Source: Prochlorococcus sp. AG-355-N16 (GTDB lineage Bacteria > Cyanobacteriota > Cyanobacteriia > PCC-6307 > Cyanobiaceae). Taken from it: a DNA stretch of 64,000 nucleotides. The notes beneath the pieces are model-generated. The model was not told the DNA's origin. It did no database searches and saw nothing but the letters and a program-made list of their open reading frames with translations. Made by a program: the position numbers and the translations under genes. Positions 8,964 through 18,328 of the stretch are shown here, one piece after another. Each line of letters begins with the position of its first letter. Within the stretch, counting starts at the first letter, position 1. The stretch is taken from contig QCEF01000002.1 in NCBI GenBank assembly GCA_003278545.1, forward strand, positions 1-64,000, given 5' to 3'.

Positions 8964-9458
8964 AAAATATAGTTTTAAAATGCAGTTTATTAACAATAAT
9001 ATTAATTCTATTTTTATAAATCTCTAAAGAATAAAGGGTAACTATAAAGATTTTTCATAAAAAATAATTATAGAAGATTTTATATTCTTCTATTTTGCTG
9101 CTTCTAGTGGTGCAGAAGAAAAAATAGATCATAGCTAACCATACTCATATCAAAGCAAAAAATAAACAAGAATTTAAAAGAAAATAGCAATGGCTCATTT
9201 ATAAAATGGAAAAAAGATCCTTATTTTATTCAAAATAGCTATTTAAAAAATTCAATATTTAATCAAAGCAATAACAAAACTTCTTTTTTTGAATACATTA
9301 AGCGTTTAATTTTAATTAAGTCATATTTTCCTTTGAAGAAATATCGTTAAGAGCAACCTAAGCGATAGTTTTGTCAGACCATATTGATATCCTTAAATTT
9401 AATGACTTTAATGTATTAACTTGGATATTCAGAATAAACTTGAGATTTTAAGAATTTA
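8964..9458. other. Intergenic junction between polysaccharide island and core genome
   Basis: About 495 bases lie between the GT25 start and the end of lexA. No ORF with a normal start fits here. Two overlapping open frames on the plus strand without start codons (9061-9138 and 9135-9350) look coding and are listed separately as a possible gene remnant. The rest is AT-rich and shows no RNA gene, long repeat or integrase site. Confidence 0.5.
9061..9350 (+). pseudogene. Possible decayed small gene (two frames, no start codon)
   Basis: Frame A (9061-9138) reads a peptide ending FAASSGAEEKIDHS and then stops. Frame B (9135-9350), one frame over and overlapping by 4 bases, stays open for 71 codons and ends with FFEYIKRLILIKSYFPLKKYR-like sequence. 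Neither frame contains ATG, GTG or TTG in a useful place, but residue choice and codon use look protein-like rather than random AT-rich DNA (for example KWKKDPYFIQNS). A single indel would join them into a protein of about 95 residues. This is best read as a broken small gene at the island edge. Chance open frames in AT-rich DNA remain possible. Confidence 0.35.
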
Positions 9459-10076
9459 TTAAATTCTTCTCCATACTGCAAGCAATTTTCCTTGAAAAAC
9501 AACTTCTTCTGGATTTAACTCAATTGGTTCATATGCTGGATTTGCTGCTTCAAGAAATATTTTTCCTCCTCTCTTAACAAAATACTTTAAGGTTGTTCCT
9601 AAGCCTGGAACCATTGCACTAACAATTGTTCCATTCCTAAGAGAATATGAATCTTTAATTGGCTCCATCAAAACCATGTCTCCATCCGCAATACATGCAT
9701 CTATCATGGAATCTCCATTAACTGTAAGAGCAAAAACATTTTTCTTTTTTAAAACATCAGATATATCTAAATTCTCTTGCACATCAGAATAAGTTTCAAT
9801 TAAACCTCCAGCTGCTACCGAACCCATAATTGGTACTCCATCAATAATCTCATCAACTATTTGCATTGTTCTTGCTTTACCTTCTTGCCATGAGATATAT
9901 CCCTTTTCTTGCAAATGCTTTAATCGACTTTGAATTGGAGCGGGAGATTTTAATCCCATAGCTTGCATCATCTGCCTTATAGATGGGCTATGTTGAAATT
10001 TTTTCATATAATCTTTTATCCATGCATAAAGCTCATTTTGAGCCTGGGTAAGATTATCCTCAGAAGTATTTTCCAT
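9459..10076 (-). CDS. lexA: LexA SOS-type transcriptional repressor
   Basis: The 205-residue protein has an N-terminal winged helix-turn-helix (about 10-70) with the LexA recognition sequence HSPSIRQMMQAMGLKS. The S24 autocleavage domain follows, with the scissile Ala89-Gly90 in SVAAGG, the nucleophile S123 in NGDSMID and the general base K164 in TTLKYF. All three are present, so RecA-stimulated self-cleavage should be intact. It represses DNA-damage genes in many bacteria, though in cyanobacteria its targets can differ. The ATG at 10076 sits just downstream of a palindromic element resembling a cyanobacterial LexA box, suggesting autoregulation. It lies on the same strand as argF, 56 bases away. 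Confidence 0.96.
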   Translation of the reverse strand: MENTSEDNLTQAQNELYAWIKDYMKKFQHSPSIRQMMQAMGLKSPAPIQSRLKHLQEKGYISWQEGKARTMQIVDEIIDGVPIMGSVAAGGLIETYSDVQENLDISDVLKKKNVFALTVNGDSMIDACIADGDMVLMEPIKDSYSLRNGTIVSAMVPGLGTTLKYFVKRGGKIFLEAANPAYEPIELNPEEVVFQGKLLAVWRRI

Positions 10077-10093
10077 GAAACAAATGTACTCTA

Positions 10094-10106
10094 ATACATT
10101 TGTACC
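10094..10106 (-). promoter_or_regulatory. Candidate LexA operator upstream of lexA
   Basis: Read on the minus strand, GGTACAAATGTAT lies 18 bases before the lexA ATG and matches the published cyanobacterial LexA consensus (RGTACNNNDGTWCB) at all but one of the positions compared. A second GTAC half-site lies closer to the gene at 10085-10088. The position suits autorepression. This is pattern matching only. Confidence 0.5.
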
Positions 10107-10132
10107 CTTTATTAATTATTTTGCAAGTATTC

Positions 10133-11059
10133 CTATTGAAGAAGGCAAGATATTAGTGCTTGTTGAGCATGCAATCTATTTTCTGCTTGTTCAAAGATTC
10201 TATTTTTTTTACTTTCAATTACTTCATCAGTTATTTCTTTATCTCTATAGGCAGGAAGACAATGAAGAATAATTGCATCACTGTCAGCATTACTTACTAA
10301 AGCCTTATCCATAGTATATCCAAGAAAGTCTTTATCTTTCTCTTCTTTTTGATTTTCTTCCCCCATAGATGACCAAACATCTGTATATAAAACATTTGCT
10401 CCCTTTACTGCAGAAATAGGATCATTAGTAATTTTTAATAAATTTTTATTCTTATATATTTTTTTTGCACTATCGATTACCAATTCATTCGGTTCATAAC
10501 CTTTAGGACATACAATTCTAACCTCTACTCCTAGTAAAGCTCCACACAAAATGAGAGAGTTAGCGACATTATTACCATCACCTATAAACGTCAAAACTAC
10601 GTTTTTAAAATCGCCAAATTCCTCTTTAATTGTCATGTAATCAGCCAAAGCTTGGCAGGGGTGTTCTAAATCTGTTAGAGCGTTAATTACTGGCTTAGAA
10701 GACCATTTTGCATACTCTTCCAAATCGGTTTGTTTAAAGGTTCTTATTGCGAGAACATCGCAATACCTGCTTAACACTCTTGCGGTATCTCTAATTGGTT
10801 CGCCCCTTCCAATTTGGGAAGTAGAGGGATTTAGATCAACTGTAGTCCCACCAAGTCTTGACATTGCCACCTGAAAACTAACCCTTGTACGAGTTGATGA
10901 CTTATCAAAAATTAATCCTAAAACTTTATCTTTGAGTTCAATATTTAAATCTTTATTTTTAAAATTTTTAGCTAAATCTAAAAGATGAAAGAACTCTTCT
11001 CTAGAAGTATCTAAACTTGATAAAAAATTTTTATTTGCAAGCTTTATTGGGTTTAACAT
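10133..11059 (-). CDS. argF: Ornithine carbamoyltransferase
   Basis: The 308-residue protein is the usual length for anabolic OTCase. The carbamoyl-phosphate loop SSTRTR is at 54-59, the HPCQ element appears as LEHPCQALAD, and the HCLPAYR ornithine-side motif lies near 266. It converts ornithine and carbamoyl phosphate to citrulline in the cytoplasm for arginine synthesis. Another arginine gene, argD, is 36 kb away in this window. It starts with ATG, lies 28 bases downstream of ftsH on the same strand and is followed by lexA, so the three may be co-transcribed in part. Confidence 0.97.
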   Translation of the reverse strand: MLNPIKLANKNFLSSLDTSREEFFHLLDLAKNFKNKDLNIELKDKVLGLIFDKSSTRTRVSFQVAMSRLGGTTVDLNPSTSQIGRGEPIRDTARVLSRYCDVLAIRTFKQTDLEEYAKWSSKPVINALTDLEHPCQALADYMTIKEEFGDFKNVVLTFIGDGNNVANSLILCGALLGVEVRIVCPKGYEPNELVIDSAKKIYKNKNLLKITNDPISAVKGANVLYTDVWSSMGEENQKEEKDKDFLGYTMDKALVSNADSDAIILHCLPAYRDKEITDEVIESKKNRIFEQAENRLHAQQALISCLLQ

Positions 11060-11087
11060 CCAACTTTTTATGAAAACCTAAATTCTA

Positions 11088-12950
11088 CTATGCAGGCATT
11101 TTACTTTCTGCTAAGAGGGATTTGAGATCTTCTCCCTCTATAACTTCTTCTTGAAGTATTTTTTGAGAAATCGATTCAAGAAGAGGTAAATTATTTCTTA
11201 AAATATTAAGTGCAGTTTCATGCGCATCATCAACAAGATCTCTGACCTCTTTATCTATAGCTTGAGCCGTGGCATCACTAACTGATCTTCTTGGGTTGTT
11301 CCCATTACCTAAAAACTGACCTCCACCTTGTTTGTCATATGCAAGAGGACCAAGGATATCACTCATACCAAATGTTCCTACCATCTGTTCTGCAATATCA
11401 GTTGCTCTTTGCAAATCATTTGAAGCACCGGTTGTAATCTTTCCAAAAACGACTTCCTCTGCAGATCTGCCTCCAAGTAAAGTAGCTATTTGACCTTTGA
11501 GTTCCTCTTTAGAATTCAAGAATCTTTCTTCAGTTGGCAGTTGCAAAGTATAACCAAGAGCACTCATACCTCTTGGTACAATTGATATCTTAGCGACTTT
11601 TGAACCACCAGGCATTAGATGACCAACTATTGCATGACCAACTTCATGATAAGCAACAACTTTCTTCTCATCATCTTGCAAAACACGACTCTTCTTTTCC
11701 AAACCAGCTACAACTCTCTCTATCGCTTCACTCAAATCTTGTTGTTCAACACTTTTTCTTTTAGCTCTTGCTGCTAATAAAGCAGCCTCATTAACCATAT
11801 TCGCCAAATCTGCCCCAGCGAATCCACTTGTAGCTTGAGCTATAGAATCTAGATCAATAGAATCTGATAATTTAACCTTTTTGGTGTATATTTCCAGAAT
11901 TGTCTTTCTTCCAGATAAATCAGGCCTATCAACTAATACTTGTCTATCAAATCTTCCAGGCCTTAACAAGGCCGCATCAAGGACTTCTGGTTGGTTAGTA
12001 GCAGCAAGTACAATTACTGGCTTGTCTGCTGAAGCAAATCCATCCATTTCAGTAAGGAGTTGATTTAAAGTTTGTTCTCTTTCGTCATTACCACCAACGA
12101 CACCCATAGAACCAGAGCGGCTTTTTCCAATAGCGTCTAATTCATCAATAAAAATTATACAAGGGGCTTTTTTCTTGGCCTGTTCGAATAAATCCCTTAC
12201 TCTTGCTGCACCAGCACCTACAAAAAGTTCAACAAATTCAGAACCTGAGATAATGAAGAAAGGAACTTCTGCCTCACCAGCAACAGCTTTTGAAAGAAGA
12301 GTCTTTCCAGTCCCCGGAGGTCCTACAAGAAGAACTCCTTTAGGTATTCTTGCTCCAATATCAGTGTATCTTTCTGGTTTCTTCAAAAAATCAACTATTT
12401 CTGTTAATTCATCCTTAGCCTCATCAACTCCTGCAACATCTGCAAAAGTTACTTTTGATTCATCATCCGGGACATAAACTTTGGCTTTACTTTTAGTAAA
12501 ACTTAGAGCCCCTTGAGCACCTCCGCCACCCATACTTCTTCTAGCAAAGAACTGTAGTACTAGAATAAAAATTAAAGGGGGAACAACCCAGCTCAAGATA
12601 GTTGAGAAGAAATTAGGTTTTTTGGGAGGAGCAGCAGCAAATTCCACCCCTTTACTTTCTAACCTTTGTGGAAGGTCCATATCAAAAATTGGTGTTGTCG
12701 CCAATACAGAAGGAGCGCCTTCTTCTGCTCCATTTAACTCATATCTAATTTGTTCTTGAGTTATATATGCTCTCTTAACCTCCCCATCATTAACCTGATC
12801 TATAAATAAAGAGTAAGGAACCCTAGGAATTTGCATATTTTGATTAGGAAAAAGGCTGCTGAATAACAGTAATGCTCCAACTCCTATCAAAATGATATTA
12901 ACAATTCCGAATTTTCTATTAGGTTGATTATCGTCTTGTCTTATTGGCAT
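11088..12950 (-). CDS. ftsH: FtsH ATP-dependent zinc metalloprotease
   Basis: The protein has 620 residues from the ATG at 12950. A TTG four codons upstream (12962) is possible but less likely. Two membrane spans (about 16-36 and 117-137) bracket a lumenal/periplasmic domain. The AAA module follows, with Walker A GPPGTGKT, Walker [12 protein letters not shown], the LLRPGRFDR second region of homology, and the zinc site HEVGH. FtsH is a membrane hexamer that extracts and degrades damaged membrane proteins, in cyanobacteria notably photodamaged PsbA. A Gly-rich MGGGGAQGA linker precedes the AAA domain. Which FtsH paralogue this is cannot be decided here. The upstream 13.0 kb spacer should hold its promoter. 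Confidence 0.97.
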   Translation of the reverse strand: MPIRQDDNQPNRKFGIVNIILIGVGALLLFSSLFPNQNMQIPRVPYSLFIDQVNDGEVKRAYITQEQIRYELNGAEEGAPSVLATTPIFDMDLPQRLESKGVEFAAAPPKKPNFFSTILSWVVPPLIFILVLQFFARRSMGGGGAQGALSFTKSKAKVYVPDDESKVTFADVAGVDEAKDELTEIVDFLKKPERYTDIGARIPKGVLLVGPPGTGKTLLSKAVAGEAEVPFFIISGSEFVELFVGAGAARVRDLFEQAKKKAPCIIFIDELDAIGKSRSGSMGVVGGNDEREQTLNQLLTEMDGFASADKPVIVLAATNQPEVLDAALLRPGRFDRQVLVDRPDLSGRKTILEIYTKKVKLSDSIDLDSIAQATSGFAGADLANMVNEAALLAARAKRKSVEQQDLSEAIERVVAGLEKKSRVLQDDEKKVVAYHEVGHAIVGHLMPGGSKVAKISIVPRGMSALGYTLQLPTEERFLNSKEELKGQIATLLGGRSAEEVVFGKITTGASNDLQRATDIAEQMVGTFGMSDILGPLAYDKQGGGQFLGNGNNPRRSVSDATAQAIDKEVRDLVDDAHETALNILRNNLPLLESISQKILQEEVIEGEDLKSLLAESKMPA

Positions 12951-13065
12951 AGTTATGGTCAAATTTGATCTTATTATAAACTAAATGAAGAGTTTCCGTA
13001 TCTGTATTGTTTTTTTGGGGTAAGAACCGAACGGTACTTTGAACCATGAAAATTTATCTTAAAAA

Positions 13066-14160
13066 TTAATTTTCAAATGAACTTTTAACGCATATATCAT
13101 TACCAATCAAACTAAGCTTTGGATCACTTAATTTGATAATTTCATGCATTTCTTTAAATGCAAAATCACCAAAGGGATTCATACTAATTTCTCCGCCTAA
13201 AATTTTTGGAGCAATAAAAGTAATAATTTCCTGAATACAGTTAGATTGGATGGCGGCAGTAGCTAATCTTGGGCCACATTCCCAAAGAACTTTATTAAAT
13301 CCCCTTTTTGCAAGAATTTTTGAAATCAACTCAGGATTATCTGATGATACCTTTTCAACCTCTACACATTTCGGAATCCTTTTGAGGTAACTTTCATCTG
13401 CTGTAGAAGAATCGTAAATAACTATAGTTTTTGCCTTATTACAATTCCAAAGATTCGATTTTGAAGGCAGATCTAAACTTTTTGTAAAAACAACTCGCAA
13501 AGGCTCGGGGGTTTTTAAACCTCTAGTAGTCAAAAGTGGATCATCATGCCTTAAGGTGTTTCCTCCGATAATAATTGCGTCAAATTCTGATCTAAAAGAG
13601 TGAACTAGTGACCTTGATTCTTCATTAGTAATCCATTTACTTTTTCCATTTTTTAAACCTATTCTTCCATCAATACTCATTGCCCATTTAAGAACACCAA
13701 ATGCCTTTTTAGTAATATTCCTATGAATGAAAGCCTTATTAAGATCTAAAGATTCTTTTTTACATAATCCTAAGTGAACTTGTATTCCAGCTTCTTTTAG
13801 AAGCTTAATACTTCTACCAGATACTCTTTTATCAGGGTCTTCAATAGATATAAATACCTTTTTCAACCCAGAGGATATCACCTTATCCACACATGGAGGT
13901 GTTTTACCTTGATGGCAACAAGGTTCAAGATTCACATACATTGTTCCACCTTTAGCATCCTTTTTTAAATTATTAAAAGCCATTGCCTCTGCATGCGGCA
14001 TCCCTGCCTTAAAATGAAAACCTTCTGATATAAGGCTTCCATTCCTATCTAGTATCACCGCTCCCACATTAGGATTAGGACTAGTCGTATTTTTGCCTAA
14101 AGAAGCCAAAAAAATTGCTCTTTTCATCCATTTTGTATGGCTTAAATTTTCTTCAGACAT
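13066..14160 (-). CDS. ribD: Riboflavin biosynthesis bifunctional deaminase/reductase RibD
   Basis: The protein has 364 residues from the ATG at 14160 (a TTG two codons earlier is open). The N-terminal cytidine-deaminase-like domain has the zinc/catalytic HAEAMAF and PCCHQGKTPPC motifs. The C-terminal reductase domain has LKWAMSIDGRIGL and a Gly-rich NADPH site (IIIGGNTLRHDDPLLTTR). It performs the second and third steps of riboflavin synthesis, deaminating and then reducing the pyrimidinone intermediate. The ribF gene, completing FMN/FAD formation, lies at 19.7 kb. The stop lies about 115 bases past the ftsH start, and the start is 15 bases from the end of the DUF3122-like gene, suggesting read-through transcription. 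Confidence 0.95.
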   Translation of the reverse strand: MSEENLSHTKWMKRAIFLASLGKNTTSPNPNVGAVILDRNGSLISEGFHFKAGMPHAEAMAFNNLKKDAKGGTMYVNLEPCCHQGKTPPCVDKVISSGLKKVFISIEDPDKRVSGRSIKLLKEAGIQVHLGLCKKESLDLNKAFIHRNITKKAFGVLKWAMSIDGRIGLKNGKSKWITNEESRSLVHSFRSEFDAIIIGGNTLRHDDPLLTTRGLKTPEPLRVVFTKSLDLPSKSNLWNCNKAKTIVIYDSSTADESYLKRIPKCVEVEKVSSDNPELISKILAKRGFNKVLWECGPRLATAAIQSNCIQEIITFIAPKILGGEISMNPFGDFAFKEMHEIIKLSDPKLSLIGNDICVKSSFEN

Positions 14161-14175
14161 CTCCAAAAATCAAAT

Positions 14176-14676
14176 TCAGTTTATTGATCTCCACTCTTTA
14201 ACAACAAAGGGAGGGACTGGTAACTCAGAAAAAACTCCTGACAAAGATAATCTTAATGGTCTATTTTTATCTAAATTTTTAATCAATTCATCAAGATCGA
14301 ATTCTGCTGCAGCTTGTCTTCCATCATTTGCTAATTCCGTATTAAGTAATGTTTTATCATCTAAAAGCCACTGTTTTCTCCCTGATTCAACCCTCAAGTC
14401 AGTGGGATGATCAATTCTGAGATTTCCTGGATATCCTATTACTCTCAAGATTAATTTATCTTCAAAAAGAGGCGATTTATAAGCCACTAATTGCCAAGTT
14501 TCAAAGTCCAAGTCCCTTAAAAACTCACTACTAGCATTTATTAATTCCCCGTTTATTTTTGTTTTTGCGACTTCCGCAAATACTTTTAATGGGTTAAAAA
14601 TAAGGGATAGGACTAAAAGTAAAGGTAATATTCCTTTATAAAAAATATTTTTATTTGATTTTGTAATTTTCTTCAT
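14176..14676 (-). CDS. Exported DUF3122-like protein
   Basis: The 166-residue protein has a clear signal peptide: a Lys-rich start, a hydrophobic core ILPLLLVLSLIF and a likely cut after KVFA (near residue 34). The mature part is a beta-rich domain with LRVIGYPGNLRIDHPTDL and a PPFVVKEWRSI ending, which fits the cyanobacterial DUF3122 family. Function is unknown, and the lumenal or periplasmic location is inferred from the signal. Its first 26 bases overlap the end of the small upstream gene, and ribD follows 15 bases later, so the three genes form one transcription unit. Confidence 0.75.
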   Translation of the reverse strand: MKKITKSNKNIFYKGILPLLLVLSLIFNPLKVFAEVAKTKINGELINASSEFLRDLDFETWQLVAYKSPLFEDKLILRVIGYPGNLRIDHPTDLRVESGRKQWLLDDKTLLNTELANDGRQAAAEFDLDELIKNLDKNRPLRLSLSGVFSELPVPPFVVKEWRSIN

Positions 14677-14932
14677 TTTCAGAATCCATCAGGGCATCTA
14701 GAGTTACAGCTGTTCTTACAATAGCTTGAAATCTCTTGATTATCTTACGATTTTTTTCTATAACTCGAGATAAATTCAAAGTGTCTTTTTCAGAATAGCT
14801 AGCTGTTAAATCGCTAGAATCTTCTTCAATAAACTCAAACTCACTATCTTTATTAATTAGAGTTAACAATAAATCATGCAATCTCTTTCTCCTTTCAGAC
14901 AATTGATTTATTATGAAAGCTCGAACAATCAT
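14651..14932 (-). CDS. Small conserved-looking helical protein, function unknown
   Basis: The protein has 93 residues from the ATG at 14932 (an upstream TTG at 14956 would add eight). It is mostly charged helix: RAFIINQLSERRKRLHDLLLTL, an acidic middle, then LSRVIEKNRKIIKRFQAIVRTAV. No membrane span or catalytic motif is visible. It is encoded immediately upstream of, and overlapping by 26 bases, the exported DUF3122-like gene, so translation may be coupled. It starts 53 bases from the divergent cobL gene. I do not recognise the family. Confidence 0.65.
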   Translation of the reverse strand: MIVRAFIINQLSERRKRLHDLLLTLINKDSEFEFIEEDSSDLTASYSEKDTLNLSRVIEKNRKIIKRFQAIVRTAVTLDALMDSENEENYKIK

Positions 14933-14985
14933 AAGATAATTTAATAAAACATTCAAATAGATAAGTTTCTTTTAATTAAATATTC

Positions 14986-16260
14986 ATGACTGAAAAAAAA
15001 AGAAAAATTCATGTAATAGGAATTAATTCTTATAAATTTGAAGATTTACCCCCTAAATTACAAAATCTATTTCTAGAGACAGTTTATATTGCAGTTCCAA
15101 ATTCATATTTTGAAAAAATTAAATCATGGAGTCAAAATAATTTAGAAAAAAAGAAATCATTTTTTGCAAGCAAAAGTAATAACGAAATGATTAACTGGCT
15201 TAAATCTCAAAAAAGTGATGTAATTTTAATTTCAAGAGGAGATCCTCTCTGGTTTGGAATTGGGAGAATACTTCTAGAAAATTTTTCAAAAGATGAATTA
15301 AGTTTTTACCCTTCAAATACCTGTATTCAAATAGCATTTAGCAAGTTAAAGATCCCATGGCAAGATACTGTTAATGTAAGTATTCATGGCAGAGATTCGA
15401 TTAAGTTAGTTGAGGCTCTTAAAGCAAAACCTTCAAATCTGGCAATTATTACAGATTCGAATAACAAAAGTTTAGAAATAATCAAAAAGCATTTATTAGA
15501 ATTAAATCTGATTGATTTCTATAATTTTTGGCTCTGTGAAGAGATAGGCTTCGACAATGAAAATATACGCAAATTAAATCTCAATGAGTCATTACCCTCT
15601 GAAATATCAAGTTTAAACATTGTTGTTCTTACAAAAGCAAAGAAAAATTTTCCAAATAATAATATCCCTCTTTTCGGAATCAATGACAGTATTTTTAAAA
15701 CTTTTGATGATAGACCAAATTTACTAACTAAAAGGGAGATTCGCGTTCAAATCTTAGCTGATTTAGAGCTCCCGAAAAATGGTGTTATTTGGGATATAGG
15801 AGCAGGTTGTGGATCAATTGGCTTAGAGGCATTAAAATTAAGGCCTAATTTAGACTTGTTTTGTATCGATAAAAGAATTGGATCAAAAGCATTAATACTA
15901 GAAAACTCAAAAAGACTTGGCGTAAAACCAAAATTTATTTTTGAGGAGGACATAAATTACACCTTGAATATGAATAACTTAAGTTCTCTTGTAAAACCTA
16001 ACAGATTAATAATTGGAGGATGCGATAAAAAAACTAAACTCCAAATTATTAATAAACTAGCTCAAGATATGGATATTGGAGGCATTATAGTTATACCAAT
16101 AATTGATATTCAAAGTATTAAAGAATTGAAAGAGAAATTAGAAGATAAAAATTTCAAAACAAATTTAAATTTAATTCAGACCTATAAAAGGTTAAGTATT
16201 GCGGATGGGATGAGACTAGAACCAAATAATCCTGTTTTTCTATTAAAGGGTAAAAAATAA
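14986..16260 (+). CDS. cobL: Precorrin-6Y C5,15-methyltransferase (CbiE-CbiT fusion)
   Basis: The 424-residue protein is a two-domain fusion. The N-terminal CbiE-like tetrapyrrole methylase (about 5-210) has VIGINSYKFEDLPP and the LISRGDPLWFGIG site. The C-terminal CbiT-like domain has LTKREIRVQIL then a SAM motif IWDIGAGCGSIGLEAL near 264-279. It methylates C5 and C15 and decarboxylates the corrin ring precursor in cobalamin synthesis. Prochlorococcus makes a pseudocobalamin, and cobD at 62.3 kb is a later step of the same pathway. The start is an ATG, divergent from the small helical gene. It faces nadK tail to tail. Confidence 0.92.
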   Translation: MTEKKRKIHVIGINSYKFEDLPPKLQNLFLETVYIAVPNSYFEKIKSWSQNNLEKKKSFFASKSNNEMINWLKSQKSDVILISRGDPLWFGIGRILLENFSKDELSFYPSNTCIQIAFSKLKIPWQDTVNVSIHGRDSIKLVEALKAKPSNLAIITDSNNKSLEIIKKHLLELNLIDFYNFWLCEEIGFDNENIRKLNLNESLPSEISSLNIVVLTKAKKNFPNNNIPLFGINDSIFKTFDDRPNLLTKREIRVQILADLELPKNGVIWDIGAGCGSIGLEALKLRPNLDLFCIDKRIGSKALILENSKRLGVKPKFIFEEDINYTLNMNNLSSLVKPNRLIIGGCDKKTKLQIINKLAQDMDIGGIIVIPIIDIQSIKELKEKLEDKNFKTNLNLIQTYKRLSIADGMRLEPNNPVFLLKGKK

Positions 16261-16273
16261 ATTTTCATAATTG

Positions 16274-17182
16274 TTATTTGTCAGGTTTAGCTACATGAGG
16301 CAAACCCCAACCCAATTTGTTTCTTAAAACTTGAAAAAATTCGTGATCTTCAAGTCTTATAAATTTAACTGAGTGTTTACTTTTTCTTATCAAAACCCTA
16401 TCTTCAGGCCAAACATAACAACCAGCATTTCCATCAACAACCATTACTAACCTTTCAGGAGTTGCAGGAAAAACAGTTACTGGCTCTGAATCATTAAAAA
16501 CCAATGCCCTAGATGCCAATGAATGTGGAGCAATTGGAGTTAATTGCACGACTGGACAATCAGGGGTGATAACTGGTCCGCCAGCACTTAGTGAATAGGC
16601 GGTAGAACCAGTTGGAGTAGATAAAATTACTCCATCAGCTGAAATATCCACAGGAGCATGTCGCCCTATAGAAATCTCAAAGTGACACATACTTGTTAGA
16701 GGTTCTCTATGAAGAGCCATCTCATTAAGGCAAAGAGACTCCCATCTCCTCTGATCATTCCTCATTACACTAATGATAAAGCAAGTTCTTTCTTCAATAT
16801 CCCAATTTCCAGCAATAATTTTATCGATAGCCTCATCTAGGTTAGATAGGTAAGCTTCCGCAAGGAATCCTAAATGACCAGTATTTATTGTAAGAATTGG
16901 AATTTTAGCAGGTGCTGTTTGCCTTGCAGCAGAAAGCACAGTCCCATCTCCGCCAAGAACAATCGCAAATTCCATTGATGAATCAAACCCCTCAGGGACA
17001 CAATTCGTATATCCCAAAGGACGAACATGTTGATCAGGATTTGCGAAACCAACCATCCCTCCAGAGCTACTAACTCTTACAACTTCAAAATTAGATTTTT
17101 CTAATTTTTTTTGAACAGAAGTTGCAGTTTGGACAGCTAGTTCCTTTCCATCATTAACGATTAGTCCTGCTTTACGTACCAA
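16274..17182 (-). CDS. nadK: NAD kinase
   Basis: The 302-residue protein has the NAD-kinase GGDGT motif ([16 protein letters not shown]) and the downstream [15 protein letters not shown] block, which bind NAD and phosphate. It phosphorylates NAD to NADP, and in a phototroph this supplies the terminal acceptor of photosystem I. The start is TTG at 17182, since no ATG lies before the first conserved strand. Cyanobacteria usually carry two NAD kinases, and which of the two this is cannot be decided. It is convergent with cobL and follows pheS on the same strand after 70 bases. Confidence 0.94.
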   Translation of the reverse strand: MVRKAGLIVNDGKELAVQTATSVQKKLEKSNFEVVRVSSSGGMVGFANPDQHVRPLGYTNCVPEGFDSSMEFAIVLGGDGTVLSAARQTAPAKIPILTINTGHLGFLAEAYLSNLDEAIDKIIAGNWDIEERTCFIISVMRNDQRRWESLCLNEMALHREPLTSMCHFEISIGRHAPVDISADGVILSTPTGSTAYSLSAGGPVITPDCPVVQLTPIAPHSLASRALVFNDSEPVTVFPATPERLVMVVDGNAGCYVWPEDRVLIRKSKHSVKFIRLEDHEFFQVLRNKLGWGLPHVAKPDK

Positions 17183-17252
17183 TCAAAAAATTAAAACTAA
17201 GACTATTTTAAACTAATTTGTTGGACAATCCTAATTTAAGAATTAAATACAA

Positions 17253-18260
17253 TTAGAACTGTTCTAAGAATCTAATATCATTTGTATAAAATTTTCTGAT
17301 GTCATCGATCTGATGTCTCACCATACAAAATCTCTCAACTCCTAATCCTGCTGCGAAACCAGTCCATTTCTCAGAATCTATTCCTAATTTTCCTAAGACC
17401 TCTGGATCAACCATTCCGCAGCCCATTACTTCTAACCATTTACCTTTCCACTGGACATCTACTTCTGCTGAAGGTTCAGTAAATGGAAAATAACTAGCCC
17501 TAAATCTTACAGGAATATCTCCAAAAAAGGCCTTTAAAAATGTTAGAACTGTTCCTCTTAAATGACTAAAATTAATATCTTGATCGATACATAAAACCTC
17601 AACCTGATTAAATACTGGTGAGTGAGTAGCATCTACAGCATCTCTCCTATATACTCTCCCGGGAGCAATAATTCTTACTGGAGGAGGATTTTTCTCTAAG
17701 TATCTTATCTGAACAGGAGAAGTATGGGTCCTTAAAAGTCGATTTTCATCTAAGTAGAAAGTATCCTGCATATCTCTTGCGGGATGATTTTTGGGTATGT
17801 TGAGAGACTCAAAATTATAAAAATCAGTTTCTATTTCTGGGCCACTTTCAACTGAGTATCCTAAACCACAAAAAATATCTATTATTTCGTCTTGAGTTGA
17901 AATCAAAGGATGTTTATTCCCAGGGGGTGTTCCAATTGAAGGTATAGTTATATCAATTTTTTCTTTTTTAATCTTTTTATCTAATGCTTCGCTGTTAAGT
18001 TTGTTTTTTCTTTCAGTAATTAGTTCTTGCAAATTTATCTTTATTAAATTTGCCTTCTGGCCAATAATTGGTCTATCAGTAGCAGATAATTGACCCATTG
18101 TTTTCAAAATAATTGATAAATCACCTTTTTTCCCTAGCAAGGAAACTCTCAATTGATCCAGTTCTTCATGAGTAGTAGAATTATCTATATTATTTTTTGC
18201 TGTTAGAGAAAGATTATTTAGTTTTTCCTCAATTTGACTTAATGATTCAATTTGACTCAC
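17253..18260 (-). CDS. pheS: Phenylalanyl-tRNA synthetase alpha subunit
   Basis: The protein has 335 residues with an N-terminal coiled coil (about 1-90) that contacts tRNA-Phe. The class II core follows, with [12 protein letters not shown] (motif 1/2 region), [36 protein letters not shown] (motif 2) and [22 protein letters not shown] (motif 3). It pairs with PheT, not present in this window, to charge tRNA-Phe. The start is GTG at 18260, with no better ATG before the coiled coil. It is divergent from surE across a 68-base spacer. Confidence 0.97.
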   Translation of the reverse strand: MSQIESLSQIEEKLNNLSLTAKNNIDNSTTHEELDQLRVSLLGKKGDLSIILKTMGQLSATDRPIIGQKANLIKINLQELITERKNKLNSEALDKKIKKEKIDITIPSIGTPPGNKHPLISTQDEIIDIFCGLGYSVESGPEIETDFYNFESLNIPKNHPARDMQDTFYLDENRLLRTHTSPVQIRYLEKNPPPVRIIAPGRVYRRDAVDATHSPVFNQVEVLCIDQDINFSHLRGTVLTFLKAFFGDIPVRFRASYFPFTEPSAEVDVQWKGKWLEVMGCGMVDPEVLGKLGIDSEKWTGFAAGLGVERFCMVRHQIDDIRKFYTNDIRFLEQF

Positions 18261-18328
18261 TGATATAGTAAAAATAAGTATTGCTTTATTTTACTTAAAT
18301 ATCGTCCATAAATAAAATTTTTTGATTA

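Noticed and set aside
9100-9125. Short inverted repeat (ttcttc ... gaagaa) as a terminator
   Set aside because: The stem is short, AT-rich and interrupted by a long loop. It lies within a coding-like frame.
10075-10272. 65-residue ORF between lexA and argF on the plus strand
   Set aside because: It is antisense to the end of argF and covers the lexA promoter. Its sequence is not protein-like.
12175-12477. 100-residue ORF antisense to ftsH
   Set aside because: It is a shadow of the conserved AAA domain on the other strand.
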